Below, in pieces: positions 35,178 through 44,222 of a DNA stretch of 64,000 nucleotides. This stretch comes from an uncultured Pseudomonadota bacterium. Lineage in GTDB: Bacteria > Myxococcota_A > UBA9160 > PR03. The stretch covers positions 24,494 to 88,493 of the forward strand of contig CAADGG010000075.1 of the NCBI GenBank assembly GCA_900696485.1. Reading direction: 5' to 3'. The notes under the pieces are model-generated. The model ran no database searches. It saw only the letters and a list, made by a program, of their open reading frames with translations, and was not told the origin of the DNA. The translations under genes were made by a program, and so were the position numbers. Position 1 is the first letter of the stretch; each line of letters opens with the position of its first letter.

Positions 35178-36750
35178 CGCGACGGCGGCGCCACGCGAGC
35201 GTTGCGACCAGCGCGGTGGCGGCGAGCGTGCTCGTGGGTTCCGGGAGCTTTTCGACGGCGCCCGCGGTGCAGGCCTCCGTGTCGCGTCGCCGGCCGCGTT
35301 GGTCCGTGTCCGGACATCCGCCGCGCGGAATCGACGCCGGCGACGTCGCCGCCGGCTCGATCGTCAGCGTCGGTCCGCCGTTGTCCTGCAACGCACCGAG
35401 CTCGGAATCCGCGGTCGTGATCGCTGCACTGCACAGGGCATCCGGCGCATCGGACTGCCCGCTCGCGCGCAGGATCGGCCACTGCAGATTGCCACCGCCC
35501 TCCACGAGGGGCGAGAGGCACGAGATCGGGTTCCACGCATTGCCGGCGACATGACCGTCTACGATCGAGTTCGCGAGCACGACGGACCCGCCGCCGGTCG
35601 TCGCAGCCGCAAACGCAACGGGGCCTGGCGCCGCATTGCGCGCGATCGTCGCGTGGCGAATCACGCCGGTGACGCCGGCGGAGATCGCGAGCCCTCCGGC
35701 GAGGCTCGAGAGCGCCGTGTTCTCCGCGATCGTCACGTTGGTCGCCTCGATCGTCGTCCCGTTCGGGCCGAGGAACAGACCGCCTGCCGAGCGCGCCTCG
35801 TTCCACGCGATGGTCGAGTCCTGGATCTGGATCTGGACGCCTTGCAGATACATCCCGCCGGCCATGCTGGTCGCCTGATCGGGAATCCGGTTCGACAGCA
35901 CGCTGGTCTCGAGGATCGAGAGCGGGCCGACGCCGTTGTTCGAGACGCGGAACATGCCGCCGCCGAAGGCGTTCGCATGGTTCCCGACGAGGCTGACGCC
36001 GCACAGGGACTGGATCTGGTCGTTCCCGTCACTGTAGATCCCGCCGCCGTTGCCGCCTTGGCCCGGATTGCCTCCGCTGCCCGTCGCGGCGTTGTCGGCG
36101 AGCATCGTATCGACGAGTGTGAGATCCGCGAACAGCACGCCGATCGCGCCTCCGTTCGAGGCCTGATTGCCGGTGAACAACGAGGCGACGATGGTGACCT
36201 CGCCCGTGCCGGCGCTGTAGATGGCGCCGCCTGCGACGTCCTGTCCCGTGGCGGGCCCGCGGTTGTCGACGAACTCCGTCGCGACGACCCGCAGGCTGCC
36301 GCCACGGACCCAGATGGCACCGCCGCCGCGCGCCGTGTCCTCGCCGCTGACAGCGCTCGAGTTGCCGCGGACGAAGCGGATTCGCTGCACCGTGAGCCGC
36401 GGCGTACCGAGCTCGAAGCTCGACGGGACCGAGAGGATCCTCGATTCGTGACCGCCATCGAGCGTCACGAGGCCGCCTCCGTCGAGGACGGTATCCTGCG
36501 TGATCGCCTTTGCGGAGGTGATCGGGAGTGTCACCGGACCGGGACCGCATGCGAAGGTGACGACACCGCCCGTGGTGAGCGCCGCGGCGAGCCCCTGCTC
36601 CGTGCACGGCACGTCGACCCCGACGACCGTCGTCGGCTGGCTCACGTCGGCGAGCCCGATCGGCGCCGGGCACGCAGCGTGCGCGGCGTGGGCGATGAGC
36701 ACGAGTCCGATTCCGAGCAGCGAGGCGGCGGGCCGCATCGAAGGCTTCAT
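35116..36750 (-). CDS. PEP-CTERM parallel beta-helix surface protein
   Basis: 544 residues. A signal peptide (SLLGIGLVLIAHAAHA) is followed by a right-handed beta-helix with recurring GGAI, GGGI and GGLFL turns (GGGAIWVRGGSLRVV, GGAIYSAGTGEVTI, GGGIYSDGNDQ), as in choice-of-anchor Q/polymorphic outer-membrane-like proteins. The C terminus has KLPEPTSTLAATALVATLAW followed by RRRRA, a PEP-CTERM exosortase signal. Normally the protein would stop there; instead about 18 further residues (QERGRVHSSTFPEGKVDE) and the stop codon come from palindrome copy 3. ATG 36750; ATG 36738 is an alternative. Function is likely extracellular or cell-surface. Confidence 0.8.
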   Translation of the reverse strand: MKPSMRPAASLLGIGLVLIAHAAHAACPAPIGLADVSQPTTVVGVDVPCTEQGLAAALTTGGVVTFACGPGPVTLPITSAKAITQDTVLDGGGLVTLDGGHESRILSVPSSFELGTPRLTVQRIRFVRGNSSAVSGEDTARGGGAIWVRGGSLRVVATEFVDNRGPATGQDVAGGAIYSAGTGEVTIVASLFTGNQASNGGAIGVLFADLTLVDTMLADNAATGSGGNPGQGGNGGGIYSDGNDQIQSLCGVSLVGNHANAFGGGMFRVSNNGVGPLSILETSVLSNRIPDQATSMAGGMYLQGVQIQIQDSTIAWNEARSAGGLFLGPNGTTIEATNVTIAENTALSSLAGGLAISAGVTGVIRHATIARNAAPGPVAFAAATTGGGSVVLANSIVDGHVAGNAWNPISCLSPLVEGGGNLQWPILRASGQSDAPDALCSAAITTADSELGALQDNGGPTLTIEPAATSPASIPRGGCPDTDQRGRRRDTEACTAGAVEKLPEPTSTLAATALVATLAWRRRRARQERGRVHSSTFPEGKVDE

Positions 36751-36929
36751 CGTTCGATCGCGCGTCGTGCTGAAGTCGCCCGGGAGATCCGACGCCGGAT
36801 CGCAAGGATGCCGATGCCGGCGTCTCATGCACCGGAACGACACGGAGATCGAGAGACCGATCCCACCGGCCGAGCCTCGCTGCGGGCCGGGAAGTTGCGT
36901 ATTCTGCGCCCCACAAACAGGGGGGAGGC

Positions 36930-37805
36930 GTGCGACAGACTCGACGACAGACCCGACGACCGGCGCGACGACCGGCGCGACGGCCGGCGCGATGGGTCCG
37001 GATCGCGTGTGCGTCGTTGCCGCTGGGACTGGCGCTGATCGGATGCTACTCGGAGACCTCCATTTCGCGCGCATTCGCCCGAAACGGCGGTATCTGCACA
37101 ATGGGAACCTCCGATGTGTTCCTGGAAGCCGTGGCGCCGAGCGCGAGTTTCGACGTCGACTCGAGCGCCCCCGGCAGCACCACCGGCCTGCGCGTGGTGT
37201 TCCACATTCCGCAGGGCGTGCGCGAAGTGCACGAGGCCGTCTTCGTCGCCCCGGCGGCGTTCGGCTTCCTCGGCTTCGACGCGCTGGGGGCCGGCGCGCC
37301 GATCGGGAAATGGGAGTTCGACTTCGCCCTGCCGGATGGCGTCTTCGACGATCCGGCCAACCGGACGCTCGACCATTTCGCGCTCGACGCCGACAGCGCC
37401 TTCTCGGACAGCGACGCATCCGGCGGTCTGACCGCGACCGACCCGACGGTGAGCCACAGCCTCGGACTCGCAGGCGAGCACGTGTTCACGATCTCGCTGC
37501 CGGCCGGCGGCGACGGCGATCCGGGCAGCTGTCTGTCCCGCTTTCCGACGGACATCCGCTACACGCTCTTCGACGGGATCCTCGTCAACCCGGACTCGGC
37601 CGGTCCGTACACGGTGGCCATCGAGGCCACGTCGATCGATCTCGACACCGGAGGCGCCTCCGACGGCTTCGGTCCCGATGAACCCCTGCTCTTCACGAAG
37701 GACGTCATCGTCCAGGTGCCGGAGCCGGCGGCGGCGACGCTGTCCGCCGCAGCGCTGGCGAGCGTGCTGCTGCTCCGCCGCCGCCAACACGCTCGGCGGC
37801 GCTGA
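36930..37805 (+). CDS. PEP-CTERM protein with lipobox
   Basis: 291 residues from GTG 36930 (GGGGAGG upstream). The first 20 residues are an Arg-rich tandem repeat ([14 protein letters not shown], encoded by about 12-bp repeats), followed by a hydrophobic stretch ending LALIGC, a good lipobox. The body is a beta-rich domain I do not recognise, with paired Cys. The C terminus (VPEPAAATLSAAALASVLLL, then RRRQ) is a PEP-CTERM signal. Having both a lipoprotein and an exosortase signal is unusual. Divergent from the beta-helix gene. Confidence 0.75.
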   Translation: MRQTRRQTRRPARRPARRPARWVRIACASLPLGLALIGCYSETSISRAFARNGGICTMGTSDVFLEAVAPSASFDVDSSAPGSTTGLRVVFHIPQGVREVHEAVFVAPAAFGFLGFDALGAGAPIGKWEFDFALPDGVFDDPANRTLDHFALDADSAFSDSDASGGLTATDPTVSHSLGLAGEHVFTISLPAGGDGDPGSCLSRFPTDIRYTLFDGILVNPDSAGPYTVAIEATSIDLDTGGASDGFGPDEPLLFTKDVIVQVPEPAAATLSAAALASVLLLRRRQHARRR

Positions 37806-37974
37806 GGATCCGTGCCGGCCGACGGGGTCTGCCGGCACGGATCTCGCCGCGCCGGCCCGGCCGCCCGCCGCGGTTGACGACACCGCGCTTCCCGGCGACG
37901 CTGTCGGGACCTTGCGGTCAACCCCCACGACCGTCGCGTCGATGAATCCCGGCGAGCCCCCCGAAAGGTTTGCC

Positions 37975-39210
37975 ATGCGCTGCGACTGCTGTCCCGATCT
38001 GGATCCCCGAACGCTTCGCCCGGCCCCGCGGCGGGGTCCGCTCGCGCTGGCCCTGGCGCTCGGGCTCGCAGCGGGACTCGCGGGGTGCGCGTCGGGCGGC
38101 GCTTCCTCGCGTGCGGCGGCCAGCGGCATCGCGCCGTCGACGACCGCGCGGATGGTGAGCGAGCGCGCTGTCCCGGTGGAGCAGGACGTCGCCGCCGAAC
38201 CGGAACGGGACGCGCGCGAGCGCGCGTATCACGACGCGCTCGCACGTCTGCGCGCCGAGCGCGAGCCGGCGCCGGATCGCAACGCCCCGCCGACGCCAGC
38301 CGTGCTCGCGGCGCGCGCAAAGGGCTGGGGCTGGATGGTCGATCAGGTCGCGAGCCACGGCATCCCGCGCGAGCGCGCCGCCCGCGCATTCGCCGATGAC
38401 CGCATGCCGCCGTTCGACGGCCTCTACTTCGGCCTCGATCCGCGGGAATCCCAGGCGCTGTATCGCCACTTCCTGCGCCGCGACAGCGTCGCCCGCGCGC
38501 AGCGCTGCGCGTCGACCCACGCCCGCACACTCGACGCCGCACAGCGCATCCACGGCGTCGATGGCTCCGTGCTCGCCGCCATCCTGCACGTCGAGACGGC
38601 CTGCGGCCGCAACACCGGCCGCAGTGTCGTACTGCATCGGCTGGCACGGCTCGCGATGGCGAACGAGCCGCACAACGTCGCTCGCAACCTGTCGCGCAAC
38701 ACACCGAAGACCGGCGCCATCGACCCGCAGCTCGCCGAACGCGTGCGCGCACGAGCCCGCTACCTGCAGGGGATCTTCTATCCGCAGGTGGTGGCGACCT
38801 TCGAGATCGCCGCACAGAACGACATCGACCCGCTCGACCTCCGCGGCTCTTCGGCCGGTGCCTTCGGCTACCCGCAATTCCTGCCGCTCAACTACATCGC
38901 GTTCGGCACCGACGGCAACGGTGACGGCCGGATCAGCCTCTACGATCCGGAGGACGCGATCGCGTCGGCAGCGCGTTTCCTCCGCAGCTACGGCTGGAAG
39001 CCGCGCATGACGGCTGCCGGGCGGCGCGAGATGATCTGGCACTACAACCGCTCGGATGCGTACATCGATGCGGTGCTCGGTCTCGCCGACCAGATCCGGG
39101 CCGCCCGCACGATCGAGACCGCGATCGCGGGCGCCCCGTCCGGCGAGTTCCTGGTGCCGACGGCCGCGTCCGGCGCCGACCTCGACGTCCCGCTCGTGCG
39201 GCATCCCTGA
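37975..39210 (+). CDS. lytic murein transglycosylase, MltB-type lipoprotein
   Basis: 411 residues. A lipoprotein signal (LAAGLAGC, Cys38) precedes a transglycosylase domain with catalytic Glu207 in AAILHVETACGRNTG. FGYPQFLPLNYIAFGTDGNG and DGRISLYDPEDAIASAARFL form the EF-hand-like calcium site typical of MltB. It cleaves the MurNAc-GlcNAc bond with 1,6-anhydro formation at the outer membrane inner face. ATG 37975 is chosen for GAAAGG 5 nt upstream; ATG 37942 is possible. It is followed by the convergent lnt. Confidence 0.9.
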   Translation: MRCDCCPDLDPRTLRPAPRRGPLALALALGLAAGLAGCASGGASSRAAASGIAPSTTARMVSERAVPVEQDVAAEPERDARERAYHDALARLRAEREPAPDRNAPPTPAVLAARAKGWGWMVDQVASHGIPRERAARAFADDRMPPFDGLYFGLDPRESQALYRHFLRRDSVARAQRCASTHARTLDAAQRIHGVDGSVLAAILHVETACGRNTGRSVVLHRLARLAMANEPHNVARNLSRNTPKTGAIDPQLAERVRARARYLQGIFYPQVVATFEIAAQNDIDPLDLRGSSAGAFGYPQFLPLNYIAFGTDGNGDGRISLYDPEDAIASAARFLRSYGWKPRMTAAGRREMIWHYNRSDAYIDAVLGLADQIRAARTIETAIAGAPSGEFLVPTAASGADLDVPLVRHP

Positions 39211-39235
39211 CGGCGCCCGGACGGCGGGGCGACGT

Positions 39236-40942
39236 TCAAGAACGAGAGGGATCCCGGAAGCGCGCGGGGTTCCTGTCGTCGGATCTGCACGCGCGGACAC
39301 GCGCCGCCAGCAGCAGCGCGCCGGCACCCCCGAGCGCGGTCGGGCCGAGCCAATCGCCCCAGCGCAGCATGAGGGTCGCGACGGCGGGGCCGGCCGGCAC
39401 CTCGGCCACCAGCACGTCGCGTTGGTGCACGGCGAGGCTCGCGAGCAGGGTGCCCTCGGCGTCGATCGCCGCCGTGATACCCGTGTTGGTCGCACGAATC
39501 TGCGGGAGTCGTGTCTCGATGCTGCGAAAGGCCGACACGACGAGGTGCAGACGCGGACCGCTCCCGACATCGAACCAGGAGTCGTTGGAGAGCGTCACCA
39601 GCAACTCGGCGCCCGCGCGAGCCGACGCGCGGGCGAGCAGCGGATCGACGGCGTCGTAGCAGATCAGCGGCCCGACCCGGAGTGTGCGTCCATCGGCGAG
39701 CGGCATCGAGACCAGACGCGGGCCGCTGCCCGCGCGCCAGGTGCCGAGCCAGGGCAGCCAGCGGCGCACCGGTTCTGCCGCCAGCCACACCGGTACCCGC
39801 TCGGTCAGCGGGAAGAGCGCCTCCTTGCGATAGACCGCGACGTCTCCTCCGGGCGCCAGGAAGAACGCCGCGTTGTACTCCTCGCCCTCCTCGACGTCGT
39901 ACGCGCCGAACACCAGCGGGACGCCACGCAGAGCGGAGAAGCCCGCGATCGCACGGTCGAACTCCGCTCCTTCCTCGCTCTTCGGCGTGCCGAACGTGGT
40001 GGGATAGACGGTCTCTGGCCAGACGAGGACGTCCACGGGTCCACTCGTCAAGGCCTGATCCGACAGCTCGAAATGCCGTTCGAGGATCTGCACGGCGGCA
40101 TCGAAGGTTCCGAGTTCTTCGCGCAGGCGCGCGTAGCGCGAGAGGTCTGCCTGCACGAGCGCAGCCCGCAGCAGCACCGGCTTCGGTTCCTCCTCTCGCA
40201 GCATCGAAAGCCGCCAGGCGCCGTAGCCTGCGAGCGATCCCACGATCACCAGGGCACAGGCGGCCGGACGGATCGCCGCGTGGACGCGGTCGGCGAGCGT
40301 GGCTCCCCCCGGAGCGGACCGGACACCCGGTGCCTGCACCTTCCCGCGTCGCCATCCGCGCAGCGTCCGAAGTGCGGCCTCGTTGAAGAGCAGCAAGGCC
40401 AGCGTCAAGCCCGATGCGCCTGCAACGTCGGCACCCTGGCGCAGCCACAGCGACGGGTGGAGTCCATGCCCCAGCGTGTCGGCAAAGAGCTTCGGCAGCG
40501 TCCACTCGGCGGCCACGTATACGAATGCACCCGCGAGCGCACGGTGGAGCGCCGCCAGACCTCGCGCCGCCGGCGATCCTGCGAGGTACCGCGCCCAACC
40601 GAACAACACGAGCTGCGGCTGCAGCAGGGGCGCCAGCAGCAGCAGAAGCACGAAGCCCAGCCAGGTCGGTGCGCCCGCATAGCTGGCCATCGCACTCCCG
40701 AACCAGGCGAACACGGACAGCGCGAAGATCCCGCTCATCAGCAGACCGGAGAGCAGCGCAGCCCGCGCGCTGCGTACGCGATCGAGCGCCGCCAGCCACG
40801 GCACGAGCGCGACGAACGCCAGCATGTGGCCCGGCGATGCCACGCGTGCGTACAGGTGAAGGGCGACACCGGTCGCGCCGAGCGCGGCGAGGTGCAGCGC
40901 GCGTGCGCGCCAGGCGCTTCGGCTCGGACGGCGAGCGGGCAC
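39236..40942 (-). CDS. lnt: apolipoprotein N-acyltransferase
   Basis: 568 residues. About six N-terminal helices are followed by a nitrilase-like periplasmic domain with the catalytic triad Glu300 (WPETVYP), Lys363 (YRKEALFPLTE) and Cys418 (GPLICYDAVDP). It adds the third acyl chain to the N-terminal Cys of lipoproteins in the inner membrane. GTG 40942 starts one base after the stop of the hypothetical gene 40944-41672, so the two are co-transcribed. Confidence 0.95.
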   Translation of the reverse strand: MPARRPSRSAWRARALHLAALGATGVALHLYARVASPGHMLAFVALVPWLAALDRVRSARAALLSGLLMSGIFALSVFAWFGSAMASYAGAPTWLGFVLLLLLAPLLQPQLVLFGWARYLAGSPAARGLAALHRALAGAFVYVAAEWTLPKLFADTLGHGLHPSLWLRQGADVAGASGLTLALLLFNEAALRTLRGWRRGKVQAPGVRSAPGGATLADRVHAAIRPAACALVIVGSLAGYGAWRLSMLREEEPKPVLLRAALVQADLSRYARLREELGTFDAAVQILERHFELSDQALTSGPVDVLVWPETVYPTTFGTPKSEEGAEFDRAIAGFSALRGVPLVFGAYDVEEGEEYNAAFFLAPGGDVAVYRKEALFPLTERVPVWLAAEPVRRWLPWLGTWRAGSGPRLVSMPLADGRTLRVGPLICYDAVDPLLARASARAGAELLVTLSNDSWFDVGSGPRLHLVVSAFRSIETRLPQIRATNTGITAAIDAEGTLLASLAVHQRDVLVAEVPAGPAVATLMLRWGDWLGPTALGGAGALLLAARVRACRSDDRNPARFRDPSRS

Positions 40943-40943
40943 T

Positions 40944-41672
40944 TCAGGGGGTCTGATCGATCAGACGATCGGATTCGATCGGTTTTTCGGGATCGAGCAT
41001 CTCGCGAGGGAGGTCCGGCGGCGCGGCCTCGGGCGGGACGACACGGTCCTCCGGGATCGGGATCGGGTCTCCCTGCTCATCGAGAAACTCGTAGTCGGAG
41101 GAGTACACGAGGATCGCGTCGAGTGGCTTCCCGTCATCGGAATACTGGTAGTAGCGCTCGTAGCCCACGGGCAGCTCGTAGTCGTCCGGCACGATCACGC
41201 CGGTCTTCGGCGGGTCGGTGCCCGGCGGCGGAAACGCCGCAATGCCCTCGGTCTCTCCCATCTCCCGCAGGGCCTCGATGTAGTCGCGCGCATCGATCCC
41301 CGGCCCGAAATCCTTGCCGGGCTCGTTCTCGATCACGTCCTCGGGCTCGATCCCGGTGTCGGCGGGTGGCAACTTCGGGTCGTCACGGAGACGGGGGATG
41401 ACGCGACGAGATGCGGCCACCTCGGGCGGCGAGACTTCCCGGCGGCTCCGCCCGTCTGCTGCTCCATCGGGAAGGCCAGGGATCGGTTCCGCGTCGGTCC
41501 GGGCCCCGGGCGGCGGATCGGCGTCGACGTCCAGCAGCCGTTCCGGTTCGCCGAGGAACCACCACGCGACCGAAGCGACGACCGCCAAGGCGACGATCCC
41601 GGCGATCACCGGCGCCTTCCCGGCGGCCGGGCGTGCTTGTGCCTGCGGATGCTTCTCGGAGTCGGGCTTCAT
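40944..41672 (-). CDS. hypothetical single-pass membrane protein upstream of lnt
   Basis: 242 residues from ATG 41672 (GAAGG upstream). One transmembrane helix (about 21-40, PVIAGIVALAVVASVAWWFL) follows a short cytoplasmic N terminus; the rest is an acidic, Pro-rich periplasmic region with no recognised domain, containing DDYELPVGYERYYQYSDDGK and PIPIPEDRVVPPEAAPPDL. It ends one nucleotide before lnt, which suggests a role near lipoprotein maturation or at least shared regulation. I do not recognise a family. Confidence 0.65.
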   Translation of the reverse strand: MKPDSEKHPQAQARPAAGKAPVIAGIVALAVVASVAWWFLGEPERLLDVDADPPPGARTDAEPIPGLPDGAADGRSRREVSPPEVAASRRVIPRLRDDPKLPPADTGIEPEDVIENEPGKDFGPGIDARDYIEALREMGETEGIAAFPPPGTDPPKTGVIVPDDYELPVGYERYYQYSDDGKPLDAILVYSSDYEFLDEQGDPIPIPEDRVVPPEAAPPDLPREMLDPEKPIESDRLIDQTP

Positions 41673-41796
41673 CGTCGGCCTTCGATCGTATTCCCGGGGC
41701 CGAGCGCCTGCAAGCAGGACACGTCCCCTCCTGGTGCAACGTTCCGTCGAGGGAATCCCGCATCGAGACCGGACACGCGTTGCGCCCCCGTGTCCT

Positions 41797-42669
41797 TCAT
41801 GGCAGCGCCAGACGCACGAGCAGCAGGACCGAGGGTCCGAGGTAGTAGACGGCGCGGTGCAGGATCTCCACGCCGCGGCGTACGCCCGGCTCGTTTCCGG
41901 GAAACAGCCAGAGCGAGAGCCCCGTGATCCCCTCACTGAATGCGCGCAGAGCGGCGGCGAAGAGCAGCAGATACGTCGCCGAGAGCAGCCAGTAGAGCCC
42001 GAAGCCAAGCCCGTACGCTTTCAGCCCGAAGGCGTGGTATTCGCCGAAGCTGTCGCCGAAATTGATCCACTGATGGACCCGGAAGAGGGGCACCGCCGGG
42101 ACCAGCGAGAAGACCCCGAACTTCAGCAACGGATGGTCGAGGCGACTCCGAGCGCGCGCACGCGCGCGTGCGTAGCGAACCGCCGGATGTGACAGGACCG
42201 CGCGGGCCGGCTCGGCAGCGCCCGTTGCGGCCAGTGTCTCGAGCAGCGCCGACGGGTCGGCGGTCGCGAGCGGCTCGGACAGCGGCTCGCCCGCGCGCGA
42301 CCAGAGCCGGAACCCGGGCCACGGCAGCGGGAGCGCCCAGGGGGTGACGGTGGCGATCTCCGACAGCGCCATCTCCCCGCGCCGACCGCGCCACTCGGTC
42401 ACGAGCGCGCCCGCTTCGATCCACGCCGTCGCGGCACACAGGTGGCGCACGATCCGGACCCCCGCCTCCGGCAGCACGAAGAAGACGACGAGCAGACGTC
42501 CGAGCCGCAGAGGGGTCAGCGGCTCGTAGTCGAACGCATGGTAGAGAGCCGGCAGCAGCAGCGGCACGTGATGCAGCGCCAGCAGCAGCAGAGAGCCCCG
42601 GGCGACCCCCCGCAACACCGCGACGGGTGCGCGTACGACGGCAGGAACGATCAGGATGGGGAACTTCAC
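41797..42669 (-). CDS. hypothetical polytopic membrane protein
   Basis: 290 residues from GTG 42669. It has hydrophobic segments near the N terminus (SLLLLALHHVPLLLPALYHA, LGRLLVVFFVLPEAGVRIV) and near the C terminus (LYWLLSATYLLLFAAALRAF), with a soluble middle containing WRGRRGEMALSEIATVTPWA. Probably an inner-membrane protein of four to six helices. It lies 124 nt upstream of the lnt pair on the same strand, too far to be sure of an operon. No family recognised. Confidence 0.62.
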   Translation of the reverse strand: MKFPILIVPAVVRAPVAVLRGVARGSLLLLALHHVPLLLPALYHAFDYEPLTPLRLGRLLVVFFVLPEAGVRIVRHLCAATAWIEAGALVTEWRGRRGEMALSEIATVTPWALPLPWPGFRLWSRAGEPLSEPLATADPSALLETLAATGAAEPARAVLSHPAVRYARARARARSRLDHPLLKFGVFSLVPAVPLFRVHQWINFGDSFGEYHAFGLKAYGLGFGLYWLLSATYLLLFAAALRAFSEGITGLSLWLFPGNEPGVRRGVEILHRAVYYLGPSVLLLVRLALP

Positions 42670-42770
42670 CGGATCTCGTGCCTCGGATGCCGACCCACCG
42701 ACAAAGCGTTCCGCAGCGTCCGGACGCCACGACCCGCGTGCCGGACACGCTCCGGCGTCGCCGCGCGAAA

Positions 42771-42802
42771 GCGGGGGAGGGACTCTGACGTCCCTCCCCC
42801 GC
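42771..42802 (-). terminator. candidate terminator of the SGNH hydrolase gene
   Basis: GCGGGGGAGGGA (42771-42782) pairs perfectly with TCCCTCCCCCGC (42791-42802) around an 8-nt loop, 33 nt beyond the stop at 42835. No T run follows on either strand. Confidence 0.5.
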
Positions 42803-42834
42803 CGCAGAGCCCGATCGGCTCCGTCGGTCTCCGA

Positions 42835-43932
42835 CTACGGAGTCGAGGGATTGAAGACCGACAGCGCCCAGCCCATCCGCTCGTGTCCGAGACGGTCCCA
42901 GGCCGGGTTCCGCCCCCCGACGATGTTGCCGTCCGAGTAGTCCGGAGCCGTGGTCGTCGAGCCCGTCCCGCCGAACAGGCCGACGTAGACCGTGCTGCCC
43001 TGGTAGGTCGGATGGGTGTTGTCCGACAGGATGTAGTCCACCGTCGTCGAAGACGTGATCCGCTTGTAGTTCGCGTCGCGGAGCGTCGACTTCAAGGCTC
43101 CCGTGATGCGGCTCACGTAGTTCGACTCGCTCTCCCCGAGCTGGTATGCCAGCGCCGCCGAGTCGACCTGGCCGTCTCCGTTGGTGTCGAAGTCCGCCCC
43201 CATGTACTGGGCGAACGAGTCCGCACACTGGAAGCCGTTCTGACGCGCGAAGTTGCAGGCGCGCCAGTTGCTCTGGGCCAGATACGGCAGGAACATGTCG
43301 CGCAGGTTGATCTTGCTGCCGTTCACCGTGCAGCTGCTCAGCGTGTTGTCGGCGTCATAGCCTGGATAGTAGATGTTCGAGATCACCTTCAGCTCGGTAT
43401 TCGCATGGGCATTGGCATTGATGAACTGCATCGCCTTCAGCTGGTAGTTGGTGCAATTCGCCAAGGCCGTGTCGATGCCCGAGAAGCTGCAAGTGCCGCT
43501 CTGATTCTTGAAGCTGCTACGGGCCTGCAGGAAGTCGTTTCCGCACATCTCGAACGTGACGACGCGAGTGTCCGCCGTCTGCATGTATGACTTTTCCTTG
43601 ACGATCTTGTTGTCGTAGATGTCCTTGGCGACGGCGCCCGACTTCGTGCGGCGGATCACCTGGATGTCGCTGTTCCACAGCTTCTGCAGATACTCGCCGT
43701 CGACGCCCGGCCCGGCACGCTTGGCGACGCGCGAGATGCTTCCGTAGTAGCCGGCATAGATCGAGTCGCCGTAGGCCGTGACGCGGTACTTGGCCGAGGT
43801 GCCCGAGCGATCGATCGTCCATGACGTGTTCTGCGTGACGGTGCTGGCGAACGCGCTGCCGGCGAGCAGGACGGTCGCGAGCGACACCGTGACCCAACCG
43901 CCGATCCTGAATAACCGGAGCCGAATCGACAT
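42835..43932 (-). CDS. secreted SGNH/GDSL hydrolase
   Basis: 365 residues from ATG 43932 (GAGGGAA upstream). A signal peptide (WVTVSLATVLLAGSAFA) is followed by block I AYGDSIYAGYYG with nucleophile Ser57, FEMCGNDFLQ (block III, GND) and DNTHPTYQGSTVY with the catalytic Asp and His. DTNGDGQVDS is a calcium-binding loop. Several Cys pairs (SCTVNGSKI, WRACNFARQNGFQC) suggest disulfides, fitting an exported esterase. Codon use is less GC-biased than its neighbours, with many Asn, Lys and Ser, and 290 nt of non-coding DNA lie upstream. Substrate unknown. Confidence 0.8.
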   Translation of the reverse strand: MSIRLRLFRIGGWVTVSLATVLLAGSAFASTVTQNTSWTIDRSGTSAKYRVTAYGDSIYAGYYGSISRVAKRAGPGVDGEYLQKLWNSDIQVIRRTKSGAVAKDIYDNKIVKEKSYMQTADTRVVTFEMCGNDFLQARSSFKNQSGTCSFSGIDTALANCTNYQLKAMQFINANAHANTELKVISNIYYPGYDADNTLSSCTVNGSKINLRDMFLPYLAQSNWRACNFARQNGFQCADSFAQYMGADFDTNGDGQVDSAALAYQLGESESNYVSRITGALKSTLRDANYKRITSSTTVDYILSDNTHPTYQGSTVYVGLFGGTGSTTTAPDYSDGNIVGGRNPAWDRLGHERMGWALSVFNPSTP

Positions 43933-44130
43933 GTGCTTTCCCTCTCGAAGGAGTCCCGCCGCGGGCGGGCTGCCCGGGCGGGCCTCGTTGCGCCGCGGTC
44001 CGGACCACCACTGCGGGGCCCGAGGCCGAAGCGGCGCCATCATCGCACGGGGTGTCGCCGATCGGAACCGAAAAATGCGTTCCGATTGCCCCGTTCGAAC
44101 GATCCCGCCCACGCTTCGAGACCGCGTTGT

Positions 44131-44182
44131 CGGCCGTCACGCGGGGCGGGCGCCCCTCGACGTACGGCCCGCGTGACGGCCG
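44131..44182 (-). terminator. candidate terminator after selB
   Basis: CGGCCGTCACGCGGG (44131-44145) pairs with CCCGCGTGACGGCCG (44168-44182), a perfect 15-bp stem with a 22-nt loop, 41 nt beyond the selB stop. The remaining part of the 43933-44222 gap holds no gene I can support. Confidence 0.5.
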
Positions 44183-44222
44183 GCCGGCCGGCCGGCGCGT
44201 GCGGGCGCGACAACGGACGCGC

